Assembly: GCF_020424085.1 (NCBI RefSeq)
Contig: NZ_CP080203.1
Location: 2,294,001-2,358,000 of the forward strand
Direction of reading: 5' to 3'
Origin: Mycetocola spongiae
GTDB taxonomy: Bacteria > Actinomycetota > Actinomycetes > Actinomycetales > Microbacteriaceae
Length of the DNA stretch: 64,000 nt
The position numbers were made by a program, and so were the translations under genes. Below are positions 1-7,923 of the stretch, one piece after another. The notes beneath the pieces were generated by a model. That model was not told the DNA's origin and searched no databases. It saw nothing but the letters and a program-made list of their open reading frames with translations. Within the stretch, counting starts at the first letter, position 1, and each line of letters starts with the position of its first letter.

Positions 1-162
1 AAAGCCGGGCAGGGCGCGCAGGCGCGCACTGCGGGTGACCGCGATGCCGGAGACCTCGGGGGCGTTTCGCGGGGGCCGGGTGCCGCGCCAGAGCCCGAGG
101 CCCAGCGCGATGATGAGGAGTGCGGGGGCGAGCCACAGCAGCCAGGGTGTGGTTAGTTCCAT
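1..162 (-). CDS. VWA/BatA-type membrane protein, N-terminus only (runs off the window)
   Basis: Only the first 54 residues are present. The protein starts MELTTPWLLWLAPALLII, a short N-terminal tail followed at once by one hydrophobic segment (about residues 7-24) and a basic stretch. This is how von Willebrand factor A proteins of MoxR/Bat clusters begin: a membrane anchor, then an extracytoplasmic VWA domain, which would lie outside the window. The ATG at 162 overlaps the stop of the upstream gene by 10 nt, so it is the fourth gene of the MoxR-DUF58 operon. The VWA assignment rests mainly on operon position; the domain itself is not visible. Confidence 0.55.
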   Translation of the reverse strand, partial: MELTTPWLLWLAPALLIIALGLGLWRGTRPPRNAPEVSGIAVTRSARLRALPGF

Positions 163-662
163 ACCTGCACCACCGTTCGGGCGGCGTTAATGCCGGCGAT
201 GGGATCAACCACCGTATTGCGGCGGAACAGGCTCGGATAATAGTGGCGGCCGATCGCGTCGATCAGCGCGGGATGCACCCCGCGCTCCACCAGGTCACCG
301 AGGGTCATCACGGGGGCCTCCAGGCCGTTATATTCGTGCACAAAGCCGCGCACCAGCTGGCTCAGCCGACGGTTGACCTCGCGGCCATCGAGGCGGCCCG
401 CGCGGAACTCGGCCTCGATCAGCTGCAGGCGGTGGAGATAATCGGCGCGGATCTGATCGGGGAATACGGGGTCCGCGGGGGGCTGCGGCGGCAGCGGGGG
501 CGCGGCGGCCACCCGGTCGGCGCGCGTGAAGTGCGCAATCAGCAGCGCCACGGTGATGCCCACGATAAGCACCGCGAGCACCACGAGTAGCCAGCCCCAG
601 CCATATTGGGCGGGGGGATAGAGTCCGTTACCGTCGGGCACGTCGCCTCCGTTCCAGGACAT
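153..662 (-). CDS. Small single-pass membrane protein of the MoxR/DUF58 operon
   Basis: About 169 residues from ATG 662 (MSWNGGDVPDGNG...); a GTG at 641 would give 162. One membrane helix lies near residues 22-48 (YGWGWLLVVLAVLIVGITVA), then a soluble tail rich in Arg and Leu with no recognised catalytic motif. It overlaps the end of the DUF58 gene by 35 nt if ATG 662 is used, or 14 nt from GTG 641. It sits where DUF4381-type proteins sit in Bat/MoxR operons, between DUF58 and the VWA protein, so it probably belongs to the same envelope-stress or metal-insertion chaperone complex. I do not recognise the family from sequence alone. Confidence 0.7.
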   Translation of the reverse strand: MSWNGGDVPDGNGLYPPAQYGWGWLLVVLAVLIVGITVALLIAHFTRADRVAAAPPLPPQPPADPVFPDQIRADYLHRLQLIEAEFRAGRLDGREVNRRLSQLVRGFVHEYNGLEAPVMTLGDLVERGVHPALIDAIGRHYYPSLFRRNTVVDPIAGINAARTVVQVWN

Positions 663-1509
663 CCAGCAGCACCGGGACAACCTCGGCATCGGTATGCAGA
701 TCGCGGTGATCGATCCCCAGCTCCGCAAACGCGGCGGTGCGCCGCTCGCGCTCATCCCGATCGTGGTGTTCCAGCTCGGCCAGCAGCGCCGGATCGGAGG
801 CGAGGAACTCGGGGATCTCCCACCCGCTGTCGATATCCACGCGCGGGCGGCTGCGGGGCGCGTGATCCAGCAGGGGCTCCTCGCAGATGGTGAACCAGAG
901 AACCTCGTGGCGCGCGCGCAGGCGGCGCAGCTGCCGAATCTCCTCGGGCAGCAGCGGGCTCTCATCGCCGATGATCACGAGGATCAGGCGGCGATTGCTA
1001 TCCCGGGCCACGGCCGCGAGCAGTTCCGCGCGCGTGGCCGCGGGCCCCGCGACGCTGCGATCGATCGTGCGCAGCAGCTGCTCGAGGCGGCCCTCGGAGC
1101 CGCCCGCGGGGGTGCGCCGGATGCGCTCACCCTCGCCGCAGAATGCGCGCACCTCATCGCCGTTGCGCAGCGAGAGAAACCCCAGCACGCCCGCGGCGAG
1201 TACCGCGAGATCGCGCTTGGGGGTGCCATCGGCGGCGAGGGCGGACATCCGCGGGGAGGTATCCACCGCGAGCGCGAGGCTATAGCGGCGCGTGGCGACA
1301 TACTGTTTGACCAGCAGCTGGCCCTGCCGGGCGGTGGCCCGCCAATCGATATCGCGCACCTCATCGCCCGGCTCATAATGGCGCAGATCATCAAAATCGA
1401 GGCTTCGCCCGCGCCGAACGGCCGCATGCGCTCCCTCGAGCGGATGCAGCGTTTTGCGGGAGGAGGCGAGGGCTACCCTCGCCTTCACCCGGCGCAGCAG
1501 GCTGGCCAC
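628..1509 (-). CDS. DUF58 domain protein (VWA-like fold)
   Basis: 293 residues, the usual length for DUF58 proteins. It carries the family core RSLDFDDLRHYEPGDEVRDI with DWRATAR following (about residues 33-60), then a VWA-like half starting LALAVDTSPRMSA (D-x-S-like metal site, about residue 80). There is no N-terminal membrane segment, so it is probably cytoplasmic or peripheral. DUF58 proteins are partners of MoxR AAA+ ATPases. Here the MoxR gene ends 9 nt upstream, and a membrane protein and a probable VWA protein follow, giving the classical order moxR-DUF58-(small membrane)-VWA. The substrate of the complex is unknown. Confidence 0.88.
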   Translation of the reverse strand: MASLLRRVKARVALASSRKTLHPLEGAHAAVRRGRSLDFDDLRHYEPGDEVRDIDWRATARQGQLLVKQYVATRRYSLALAVDTSPRMSALAADGTPKRDLAVLAAGVLGFLSLRNGDEVRAFCGEGERIRRTPAGGSEGRLEQLLRTIDRSVAGPAATRAELLAAVARDSNRRLILVIIGDESPLLPEEIRQLRRLRARHEVLWFTICEEPLLDHAPRSRPRVDIDSGWEIPEFLASDPALLAELEHHDRDERERRTAAFAELGIDHRDLHTDAEVVPVLLDVLERRRRARR

Positions 1510-1518
1510 GGGATGCTC

Positions 1519-2526
1519 CTACGGGGCCGGGACGGCGTCGAAGATTTGGTCGATGATGTCCTCGCTGCGCAGCCCATCGGCCTCGGCCTCAAACGTGAGC
1601 AGGACCCGGTGCCGGAGCACCAGGTGGCGCAGGAAGGAGATGTCCTCGGGGATCACATAGGAGCGACCGGCCAGCAGCGCGAGGGCCCGCGAGGCCTGCA
1701 GGAAGGCGATGCTCGCGCGCGGGCTCGCCCCATAGCGGATGGCCGCGGCGCTCTCCGGGGAGAGATATTCGGCGGGGCTGCGGGTGACAAAAACCAGCGA
1801 GACAATATAGTTGCGCACCGCGGGGGCCACATAAACGCGCGCGGCCAGAGACTGCAAAAACACGATATCGGAGAGCGCCACGGAGGCGGTGCCGTGCAGC
1901 TCGGGGTTCAGCACGCCGGTGTCGATGCGGTGCAGAATTTCCATTTCCTCGGCGGGGCTCGGATAGCCCACGATCTCCTTCAGAAGGAAGCGGTCCATCT
2001 GCGCCTCGGGCAGCTCATAGGTGCCCTCCTGCTCGATGGGGTTTTGGGTGGCGATCACGAGGAAGGGCTTGGGGAGGCGGTGGACCTCGCCGCCGATCGT
2101 GGTCTGCCGCTCCTGCATGGCCTCCAGCATCGCGCTCTGGGTTTTGGAGCTCGAGCGGTTGATCTCGTCCAGCAATACAAAATTGGCATGCACGGGGCCC
2201 AGCACGGTGCGGAAGCTGCCGGTGCTGGCATCGTAAACCTGGGTGCCGGTGATATCACTCGGGAGGAGGTCGGGGGTGCACTGGATGCGGCGGAACTCGG
2301 CCTGCACGGTATCGGCGAGGGTGCTCGCGGCTGTGGTTTTGGCCAGGCCCGGCACGCTCTCCAGCAGGGCGTGGCCGCCCGCAATCAGCGCGGTCAGCAG
2401 GCTGGTGCGCAGGCGCTCCTGGCCCACCATCTTGCTGGAATATGCGCGGGAAACGGTGCCGAGGATATCGGCGGCTCGGGCCATCTCGGCCTCGCTCGGG
2501 GTGCCGAGGGGATCGCTGGGGGTCAT
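1519..2526 (-). CDS. MoxR-family AAA+ ATPase
   Basis: 335 residues from ATG 2526 (MTPSDPLGTPSEAE). The reading frame stays open 13 codons further upstream, but this ATG starts the conserved protein. A Walker A variant ESVPGLAKTT lies at about residues 56-65, Walker B VLLDEINR at about 117, and the MoxR sensor/finger segment ATQNPIEQEGTYELPEAQMD follows. MoxR ATPases act as chaperones that remodel or insert cofactors into VWA-containing partners; the four downstream-overlapping genes supply such partners. First gene of the operon; 324 nt of non-coding DNA precede it. Confidence 0.92.
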   Translation of the reverse strand: MTPSDPLGTPSEAEMARAADILGTVSRAYSSKMVGQERLRTSLLTALIAGGHALLESVPGLAKTTAASTLADTVQAEFRRIQCTPDLLPSDITGTQVYDASTGSFRTVLGPVHANFVLLDEINRSSSKTQSAMLEAMQERQTTIGGEVHRLPKPFLVIATQNPIEQEGTYELPEAQMDRFLLKEIVGYPSPAEEMEILHRIDTGVLNPELHGTASVALSDIVFLQSLAARVYVAPAVRNYIVSLVFVTRSPAEYLSPESAAAIRYGASPRASIAFLQASRALALLAGRSYVIPEDISFLRHLVLRHRVLLTFEAEADGLRSEDIIDQIFDAVPAP

Positions 2527-2850
2527 GGTGCTGAACGGTTCCTTCCGCCGCGGCGCTCGGGGCACGCGCGGCCTGCCCTGTTCTGTGCATCTCGACGCCT
2601 CGTGACGCCGGAGGTGACCGGTTGGCCAACCCCCGCACAGTACCCTGTCAACCCGAGAAAAATCAAACCTTCCGGGAGAAAAACCCGGTCCCCCGGAGGG
2701 GGCACGCGGCGGTGCGGGGTGCCCGCGGGGGAGAACGGCCCCCGGATCCCGGCGTGTGGGGCGGTGGGGAGTCCGGAACGGCCGCGGGCCGGGCGGCCGC
2801 GCGGGGCGCGGATATCCGTCAGGGGGGCGTGCACTAGGCGACGCCGTGAT
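2527..2850. other. Non-coding spacer upstream of the MoxR operon
   Basis: 324 nt between the MoxR start and the end of the YqaJ-type gene. The reading frames here are low-complexity Arg/Gly/Pro translations without start signals or similarity that I recognise. It should hold the MoxR-operon promoter, but I cannot point to convincing -35/-10 boxes. Confidence 0.5.
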
Positions 2851-3477
2851 TTAGTAATAAAAGGGATCGGGAGCGCTCTCGGTGCGGGGTGCCGGGGCGG
2901 TTGTACGCCGGTGCAGCTCGTTAATCAGGTCATTGGCCAGGCCCACCAGCTTGCCGATCTCCGCCTCATCGCGGTCGATCCAGCGGCACAGCGGCTCCTC
3001 GCCCACGGGCACAAAATTCCGATGCTCCTCCCAGACCACCAGCGTGCGCTCGGCGCCGAGGACGTATTGCTGCCAGAAGATTTGGCGCAGGTAATTGCGC
3101 GGAACCGAGCGCCAGGGCTTGGTGGTGGTTTTGATCTCGGAGAGGATCACCACGCCCTCGGGGGTGGTGGTTACGCCATCGGGAGTGGCCAGGTGGCGGC
3201 GCTCCACGGCGGCGTGATACAGCGAGGAGGAGGGCTGGATGCCGTGGGTCGCGGCGACCCAGGCGGCGATCTCGGGCTCGCGGCGGCGGCCGTGATCGGT
3301 GAAGGCGTTGCCCGTGAAACCGGTGCCGTTGAGTTTGGCCTCGGCGGCGGTCTCGATCGAGCGCGGGGTCGAGAGCTTTGCCACATCGGTTGCGGTAATG
3401 CCGCGGGAGCGGGCGCGCAGCCAGGAGACTCGGTCGGTGGAATCGGCAACAAAGCGATCCAAATAGCTAGATGTCAC
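2851..3477 (-). CDS. YqaJ-type PD-(D/E)XK nuclease/recombinase
   Basis: 208 residues from GTG 3477 (VTSSYLDRFV), chosen because GGAGGGG lies about 4 nt upstream; the frame extends further but without a start signal. The lambda-exonuclease-like core is visible: ATDVAKL near residue 30, HGRRREPEIAAWVA, TPDGV with the catalytic Asp, then LSEIKTTTKPW with the E-x-K pair, and QIFWQQYVLGAERTLVVW. YqaJ-family enzymes degrade or process DNA ends and are best known from phages (SSAP partner). No phage genes lie nearby, so this is a stand-alone chromosomal copy. It is divergent from the unknown gene at 3625. Confidence 0.85.
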   Translation of the reverse strand: MTSSYLDRFVADSTDRVSWLRARSRGITATDVAKLSTPRSIETAAEAKLNGTGFTGNAFTDHGRRREPEIAAWVAATHGIQPSSSLYHAAVERRHLATPDGVTTTPEGVVILSEIKTTTKPWRSVPRNYLRQIFWQQYVLGAERTLVVWEEHRNFVPVGEEPLCRWIDRDEAEIGKLVGLANDLINELHRRTTAPAPRTESAPDPFYY

Positions 3478-3624
3478 CCCTCCATTGTCCTCCGTATTCC
3501 GGGAGCCCCGAGCCAAAACGCGGTCGGGGCGGCCCGGGGGCGTGGCGGGTGGCGGTTTTTGCAGGCCGATCGGGCGCATGCGCGCGCGCATAAAATACCC
3601 GGAAAACCGCGGTCAACAGGCACT

Positions 3625-4380
3625 ATGCATGCGACGTTTGATAAACGTTCATCCGACGCCCCGGGCGCAATGTCGGTGGTGGATGGCACGGTAGAGGACA
3701 TGGGACAGTACTCGTTAGCGCATGTGGGGTTGGCCGCCGGCCTGCCCGGCCTGGGTGAGGGCGCCGATCTGGTGGCCTCGTGGCTGAAATCCTGTCAGGC
3801 CGTGGGGCTTGTGGTCTCCACGAGCCAAACCTCCGTGGCCGAGAAGGAGGCCGTGCGCGAGCTCTCGCGCCGCCTCGATATTCGTTCGGCCTGGGCGCAT
3901 AGCGTGGGCACGGGCCCCGGCGGTAAAGACCTCGACGCGCTGGTGGTGGTGGCCCCGGACGCGGAGCTGCTGGACTGGGTGGCCGCCGAATGCGACGGCG
4001 CCGCCCCGCGCGTGGTGGTGGTTTTGGCCTCCGCCGCCGCGGTGCGGGCGCTGTCCGCGCTGGGCTCGGTGGACCTGCGCACGAGCGGCGTCCGCGCTTC
4101 CGAGGCGCGGCCATCGGGGGCCTGGGTGGGGGAGATGCGCGTCTCCGAGGCCGGCCCCGAGGCCCCGCGCGCGGGCGATTCGCGCCCCGCCACCCTCCCG
4201 GGTGTGGGGCGTGCGGCCGCGCGGGGTTCCTCCGTGCAGGGTTCCTCAGTGCTGGGCTCACCCGTGCAGGGGGCTTCCACCCTGGGCTCACCCGTGCGGG
4301 AGTCAGCCGCCACGGCCCCCGCGCCGCGCTCCGTACCGGCGCTGCGCCAGCTGGTCGCGCGCGCCCGGCCCCCGCTTTAG
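3625..4380 (+). CDS. Hypothetical protein with a GSxVx pentapeptide-repeat tail
   Basis: 251 residues from ATG 3625; in-frame ATGs at 3670 and 3700 are alternatives and none has a strong ribosome-binding site. Residues about 30-145 look like a globular alpha/beta domain (AHVGLAAGLPGLGEGADLVA ... LDALVVVAPDAELLDW ... VVVVLASAAAVRALSAL). The C-terminal 100 residues are low complexity, with five 5-residue repeats of the type GSSVQ/GSPVL. The frame stays open far upstream by chance (high GC), which is why the start is uncertain. No family recognised. Codon positions look like real coding sequence (G/C at third position), so I keep it as a gene. Confidence 0.6.
   Translation: MHATFDKRSSDAPGAMSVVDGTVEDMGQYSLAHVGLAAGLPGLGEGADLVASWLKSCQAVGLVVSTSQTSVAEKEAVRELSRRLDIRSAWAHSVGTGPGGKDLDALVVVAPDAELLDWVAAECDGAAPRVVVVLASAAAVRALSALGSVDLRTSGVRASEARPSGAWVGEMRVSEAGPEAPRAGDSRPATLPGVGRAAARGSSVQGSSVLGSPVQGASTLGSPVRESAATAPAPRSVPALRQLVARARPPL
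4225..4299 (+). repeat. 15-nt in-frame tandem repeat (5 copies)
   Basis: Five consecutive 15-nt units (ggttcctccgtgcag type), in frame with the gene at 3625, encode GSSVQ, GSSVL, GSPVQ, GASTL, GSPVR. Unit number in such repeats usually varies between strains. Confidence 0.75.
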
Positions 4381-4387
4381 CACCCGC

Positions 4388-4500
4388 CCCAATACTCGCG
4401 CCGGGGCCCAATACTCGCTCCGGGGCCCATAGCCCGCGCCGGAGCCGGCACTCGCCTCGGGGGCAGTACCCGGGCCACGGCCAGTACCCGCTTCCGGCAT
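4388..4500. repeat. Degenerate 19-nt tandem repeat in a convergent spacer
   Basis: Units start at 4388, 4407, 4426 and 4445, exactly 19 nt apart, with consensus CCCAATACTCGCGCCGGGG. The first two differ at one base, and later units decay to 17-20 nt. The array lies just after the stop of the gene at 3625. 19 is not a multiple of 3, so it is not a coding repeat. From about 4525 a hexamer run (gagccc/gaaccc) follows. Confidence 0.75.
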
Positions 4501-4735
4501 CGGGGCGAGCACTCGCGACGGTACTCGAGCCCGAGCCCGAACCCGAGTCCGTTCGTGGACCCGAGCCCGCACCCGGGGTCGGCCCGCCGGTCGAGTTGAC
4601 CGCGGCCGGACCAACGGTGCCGCTGCGGGCCTGTTCCGGGACGCCGTATTTTGCGCCCGGAACAGGCCCCGCCCCGCGATGCTGCCCGCACTCCCGCGCA
4701 AAGGATCCGCCCGGCCGTATCCGCCCACGGACGGA

Positions 4736-4769
4736 AAAATCCGGCCACCCCGCGGGGTGGCCGGATTTT
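4736..4769. terminator. Bidirectional intrinsic terminator
   Basis: A perfect 34-nt palindrome with 17-nt arms (aaaatccggccaccccg and its complement). It ends in TTTT on both strands and lies between the convergent genes at 3625 and 4783, 13 nt past the MarR stop. Confidence 0.85.
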
Positions 4770-4782
4770 CCCGGGAGCGCGC

Positions 4783-5298
4783 TTAGACCAGCTCGGTGAG
4801 CTGTTCGAGCAGGCCCGAGAGGCGATTCACGTCCTCCCGGTCCCACTCGCGCATGCGCTCATAAAGCTGATTGCGGTTTTTCTCGCGCAGGGCACGCACG
4901 CGCGTGATGGCCTCGGGCGTGGCGCTGATATTCACCACGCGGCCATCGCGCTCATCGGCCACCCGGGCCACAAGCCCGTGCTCCTCCAGCTGCCGGATCA
5001 GGCGGCTGGTGGTGCTCCGATCGCTGTTAATATGATCGGCGAGTTCGCTCGCGGTCACCCGGCCGGCCATGATCACAAAGCTCAGGGCCTTCAGCGCGCT
5101 CGGTTGCAGGCCCGGGCTGAGCAGTTCCGCGCGCTCGCGCATGCTCACCCGGACCTTCGCAAAGAGCCCAATAACACGCTGCTCCAGGAGCTCCACGGCG
5201 GCATCCAGCTCGGGATCCTGCCCCGGCCGGACCTCCGGCACGGCATCGCCGCATGCGGGGGTTCCGGCCTCGGGCTCGTCGATTACCGCAGTGCTCAT
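4783..5298 (-). CDS. MarR-family regulator of the DHA2 pump
   Basis: 171 residues. The MarR winged helix is clear: LQPSALKALSFVIMAGRVTA, then SELADHINSDRSTTSRLIRQ as recognition region, then the wing LVARVADERDGRVVNISAT. The N-terminal 30 residues are a variable acidic tail. It begins 12 nt after the stop of the pump gene at 5311-7071, so pump and regulator are one transcript. Inverted repeats upstream of the pump (7103-7148) are the likely operator. MarR proteins normally release DNA on binding a phenolic or hydrophobic ligand; the ligand here is unknown. Confidence 0.9.
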   Translation of the reverse strand: MSTAVIDEPEAGTPACGDAVPEVRPGQDPELDAAVELLEQRVIGLFAKVRVSMRERAELLSPGLQPSALKALSFVIMAGRVTASELADHINSDRSTTSRLIRQLEEHGLVARVADERDGRVVNISATPEAITRVRALREKNRNQLYERMREWDREDVNRLSGLLEQLTELV

Positions 5299-5310
5299 CG
5301 AGCGTCCGTC

Positions 5311-7071
5311 CTATTTCTGATCGCGGGGAGGCTTCGGCGTGTCCTCCGCGGGGGCGGGGATCACGGAGATGGAACCCGTGGGCAGCGACCCGGAGGCGCC
5401 GGCCACCGAGGCCTCGGATACCGCCACCAGCGTATCGGAGGTCGGCGTGTGCACGTCACCCTCCTGTTCGGCCAGGCGCTGGCGAGTGGTCTTATTGCTG
5501 AGTGATTTATTCGGCAGGAATACGATCGCCAGGATCGTAATCAGCGCGAGCGGCGCGGCAATCATGAAGATATCGGCCACGGCCTGGCCGTATACGGATT
5601 CCACAATCGTGCGGATCGTCACGGGCAGCTGATCCATCTGGGGAATCGTGCCCGAGTTCAGGGACGCCCCCACCTCGGCGCCCGAGGGGCCCAGCTGTGC
5701 CAGGGCGGACTGCAGATCCGCGGTGCGTGCCGTGAGGCCATCGGCCACCTTGGTGGCCAGGACCGCACCCAGCGCGGAGATACCGATGGTACCGCCGAGG
5801 CTGCGGAAGAAGGTCACACCGGAGCTGGCCACACCCAGCTCCTGCGGCTCCACGGCGTTCTGCACGATCAGCACGAGGTTCTGCATGACCATACCCACGC
5901 CCACGCCGAGCACAAACATATAGACGGAGACCAACACATAATTGGTGTCGTAGTGGATGGTGCCCATCAGGAACATGCCCACGGCGAGGGCGATTGAGCC
6001 CGTGACCATATACACCTTCCACTTGCCGTATTTGCTGATCAGCATTCCGGCCACGGTGGAGGAGATCAGCAGGCCGCCGATCATCGGGAGGGTGAGCAGG
6101 CCCGACTGGGTGGGGGTGGCACCGCGCGCAAGCTGCATGTACTGGCCGAGGAAGACCGACGTGCCAAACATGGCCACACCCACCGAGATCGAGGCGATCA
6201 CGGCGAGGGTGAACGTGCGGTTCTTAAACAGCGACATCGGGATGATGGGCTCGGCCACGCGCAGCTCGACCACCACGGCCACGGCGAGCATCACGATCGA
6301 CACACCCACCATGATCAGGCTCGTGGGGGACAGCCACTCAAAATCGTGGCCGGCGAGGGTCACCCAGATCAGCAGCAGCGAGACGCCGCCGCCGATCAGG
6401 ACCATTCCGAGATAGTCGATGCGGGCCTTGATTTTGGCGCGCACCGGGAGGTGCAGGTTGCGCTGCAGCAGCAGGATCGCGGCGAGGGCAAAGGGGAGGG
6501 CCACAAAGAAGTTCCAGCGCCAGCCGAAGGCGTCCGTGATCATGCCGCCCGCGAGCGGGCCACCCACGGTACCCACGGCCATCACGGCGCCAAAGAGGCC
6601 CATATACCGGCCGCGCTCACGCGGGCTGATGATATCGGCCATGATGATCTGGCTCAGTGCGGCCAGGCCGCCGCCGCCGAGGCCCTGCATCACACGGAAC
6701 GCGATCAGGGTGCCGGTGTCCTGCGAGAATCCGGCGAGGGCCGAACCCAGAACAAAGATGACCAGCGCGATCTGGATAAGCAGCTTGCGGTTCATGAGGT
6801 CGGCGAACTTACCCCAGATGGGTGTGGACACCGTGGTGGCCAGCAGGGTCGAGGTGATGACCCAGGTAAAGGCGGCCTGGTTGCCGCCGAGTTCGGAGAT
6901 GATGCGCGGCATCGACGTGGAGACCACGGTGCCGGCGAGGATCGAGACGAACATGCCCATCAGCAGGCCCGAGAGCGCGCGCATTACCGCGGGGTGGCTC
7001 ATCGGGGCGGACTGGTCTGCGGGGGTGGACGCCGGGTGGCGATCCGAGGTGATGGGTGGGGACTGTGTCAT
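5311..7071 (-). CDS. DHA2-family multidrug efflux MFS transporter (EmrB/QacA type)
   Basis: 586 residues with about 14 predicted membrane helices, the DHA2 arrangement. Motif A appears as GKFADLMNRK and motif C near VGTVGGPLAGGMITDAFGWR; RVMQGLGGGGLAALSQII is typical of EmrB/QacA. A large extracytoplasmic loop lies before the last helix (GASLNSGTIPQMDQLPVTIR). The cytosolic C-terminal tail of about 70 residues contains TGSISVIPAP, a motif shared with the paralogue at 58109. Drug/H+ antiport is the expected activity. It is the first gene of an operon with the MarR regulator, with operator repeats just upstream. Confidence 0.92.
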   Translation of the reverse strand: MTQSPPITSDRHPASTPADQSAPMSHPAVMRALSGLLMGMFVSILAGTVVSTSMPRIISELGGNQAAFTWVITSTLLATTVSTPIWGKFADLMNRKLLIQIALVIFVLGSALAGFSQDTGTLIAFRVMQGLGGGGLAALSQIIMADIISPRERGRYMGLFGAVMAVGTVGGPLAGGMITDAFGWRWNFFVALPFALAAILLLQRNLHLPVRAKIKARIDYLGMVLIGGGVSLLLIWVTLAGHDFEWLSPTSLIMVGVSIVMLAVAVVVELRVAEPIIPMSLFKNRTFTLAVIASISVGVAMFGTSVFLGQYMQLARGATPTQSGLLTLPMIGGLLISSTVAGMLISKYGKWKVYMVTGSIALAVGMFLMGTIHYDTNYVLVSVYMFVLGVGVGMVMQNLVLIVQNAVEPQELGVASSGVTFFRSLGGTIGISALGAVLATKVADGLTARTADLQSALAQLGPSGAEVGASLNSGTIPQMDQLPVTIRTIVESVYGQAVADIFMIAAPLALITILAIVFLPNKSLSNKTTRQRLAEQEGDVHTPTSDTLVAVSEASVAGASGSLPTGSISVIPAPAEDTPKPPRDQK

Positions 7072-7102
7072 GGGGGATGCGGCTCCGAAAAACGATCATT
7101 AA

Positions 7103-7148
7103 TAGTTGCGAAAGGTCAACTATATTTTTATCGTTGATAAATGTCAAC
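7103..7148. promoter_or_regulatory. Paired inverted repeats, probable MarR operator
   Basis: TAGTTG-N8-CAACTA at 7103-7122 and GTTGA-N6-TCAAC at 7133-7148 share the half-site GTTG/CAAC. They sit in an AT-rich island 30-80 nt upstream of the pump start, unlike the GC-rich surroundings. This is the expected place for autoregulation by the MarR protein of the same operon. Confidence 0.7.
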
Positions 7149-7213
7149 TACATCCGGGCGGCTGGCGGACCGCCGGGCCCCGGGCCCGCCCGGACCCGGG
7201 GCTGGGCGCGGAA

Positions 7214-7897
7214 TCAGCGCCCGCTTGCTGTCATTTCTCGCACGCTGCCGCCCCCCAGATAGAGCCGGCGCGGGGCGCGCGCGGCCACCGCACTATCGTG
7301 GGTCACGATGATCATGGTGAGCCCCTCCTCGCGCCATAGGCCCTCGAGGAGCGCCAGGATATCGTCGCGCGTGGACTCGTCCAGGTTGCCCGTGGGCTCA
7401 TCGGCGAGGATCACCCGCGGCTTTTTTACCAGGGCCCGGGCAATCGCCACGCGCTGCTGCTGCCCGCCCGAGAGCTCGCCCGGGAGATGCCCGTGGCGAT
7501 CCGCTAATCCCACCGCGGCGAGGGCCTCCAGGGCGCGGTCCTCCCGCTCGGCCGCGCGCACGCCAAGCGGAACCAGCGCGGTCTCCACATTTTCGCGCGC
7601 CGTGAGCGTGGGCAGCAGGTTAAAGCCCTGGAAGATAAAGCCGATCTCGCGCGCCCGGATCGCGCCGCGGCGGGATTCCGAGAGGGCCCCGAGGTCCTCC
7701 CCGGCCAGGTGAATGGACCCGGTGCTGGGGCGATCCAGCGCGCCCAGCATCTGTAGGAGCGTGGATTTTCCGCCGCCCGTGGGCCCCTGGATGGCGATCA
7801 GCTCGCCGTCCTCGATGCGCAGGTTCACCCCCGAGAGCGGGGTCACGCTGCGGCGCGGGGTCTGATAGGTCTTGCCGATATTCAGCAGGTTATACAT
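7214..7897 (-). CDS. ABC transporter ATPase, MacB/LolD type
   Basis: 227 residues from ATG 7897, preceded by AAGGAGAA; the frame extends upstream but without a signal. It has a Walker A GPTGGGKSTLL (Gly replaces the usual Ser), a Q-loop in FIFQGFNLLP, the signature LSGGQQQRVAIARALVKKPR, Walker B VILADEPTGNLD and an H-loop in IIVTHD. The D-E-P-T-G-N-L-D form is typical of MacB/LolD/FtsE ATPases. It follows the cognate permease gene by 26 nt on the same strand. The pair probably exports, or releases from the membrane, a hydrophobic or peptide substrate. Confidence 0.92.
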   Translation of the reverse strand: MYNLLNIGKTYQTPRRSVTPLSGVNLRIEDGELIAIQGPTGGGKSTLLQMLGALDRPSTGSIHLAGEDLGALSESRRGAIRAREIGFIFQGFNLLPTLTARENVETALVPLGVRAAEREDRALEALAAVGLADRHGHLPGELSGGQQQRVAIARALVKKPRVILADEPTGNLDESTRDDILALLEGLWREEGLTMIIVTHDSAVAARAPRRLYLGGGSVREMTASGR

Positions 7898-7923
7898 GAT
7901 GTTCTCCTTGGATCGGATGCTGC

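Noticed and set aside
2523-2834. 103-codon frame in the spacer upstream of MoxR
   Set aside because: Low-complexity Arg/Gly/Pro translation overlapping the MoxR start, no ribosome-binding site and no known family.
2851-3477. Prophage remnant, suggested by the YqaJ-type nuclease
   Set aside because: No integrase, structural or SSAP gene nearby and composition like the surroundings; stand-alone chromosomal copies are known.
694-3624. A frame on the plus strand stays open for more than 970 codons before the gene at 3625
   Set aside because: It is antisense to DUF58, MoxR and the YqaJ gene, which have clear motifs. High GC removes stop codons in shadow frames, and the translation has no recognisable domain.
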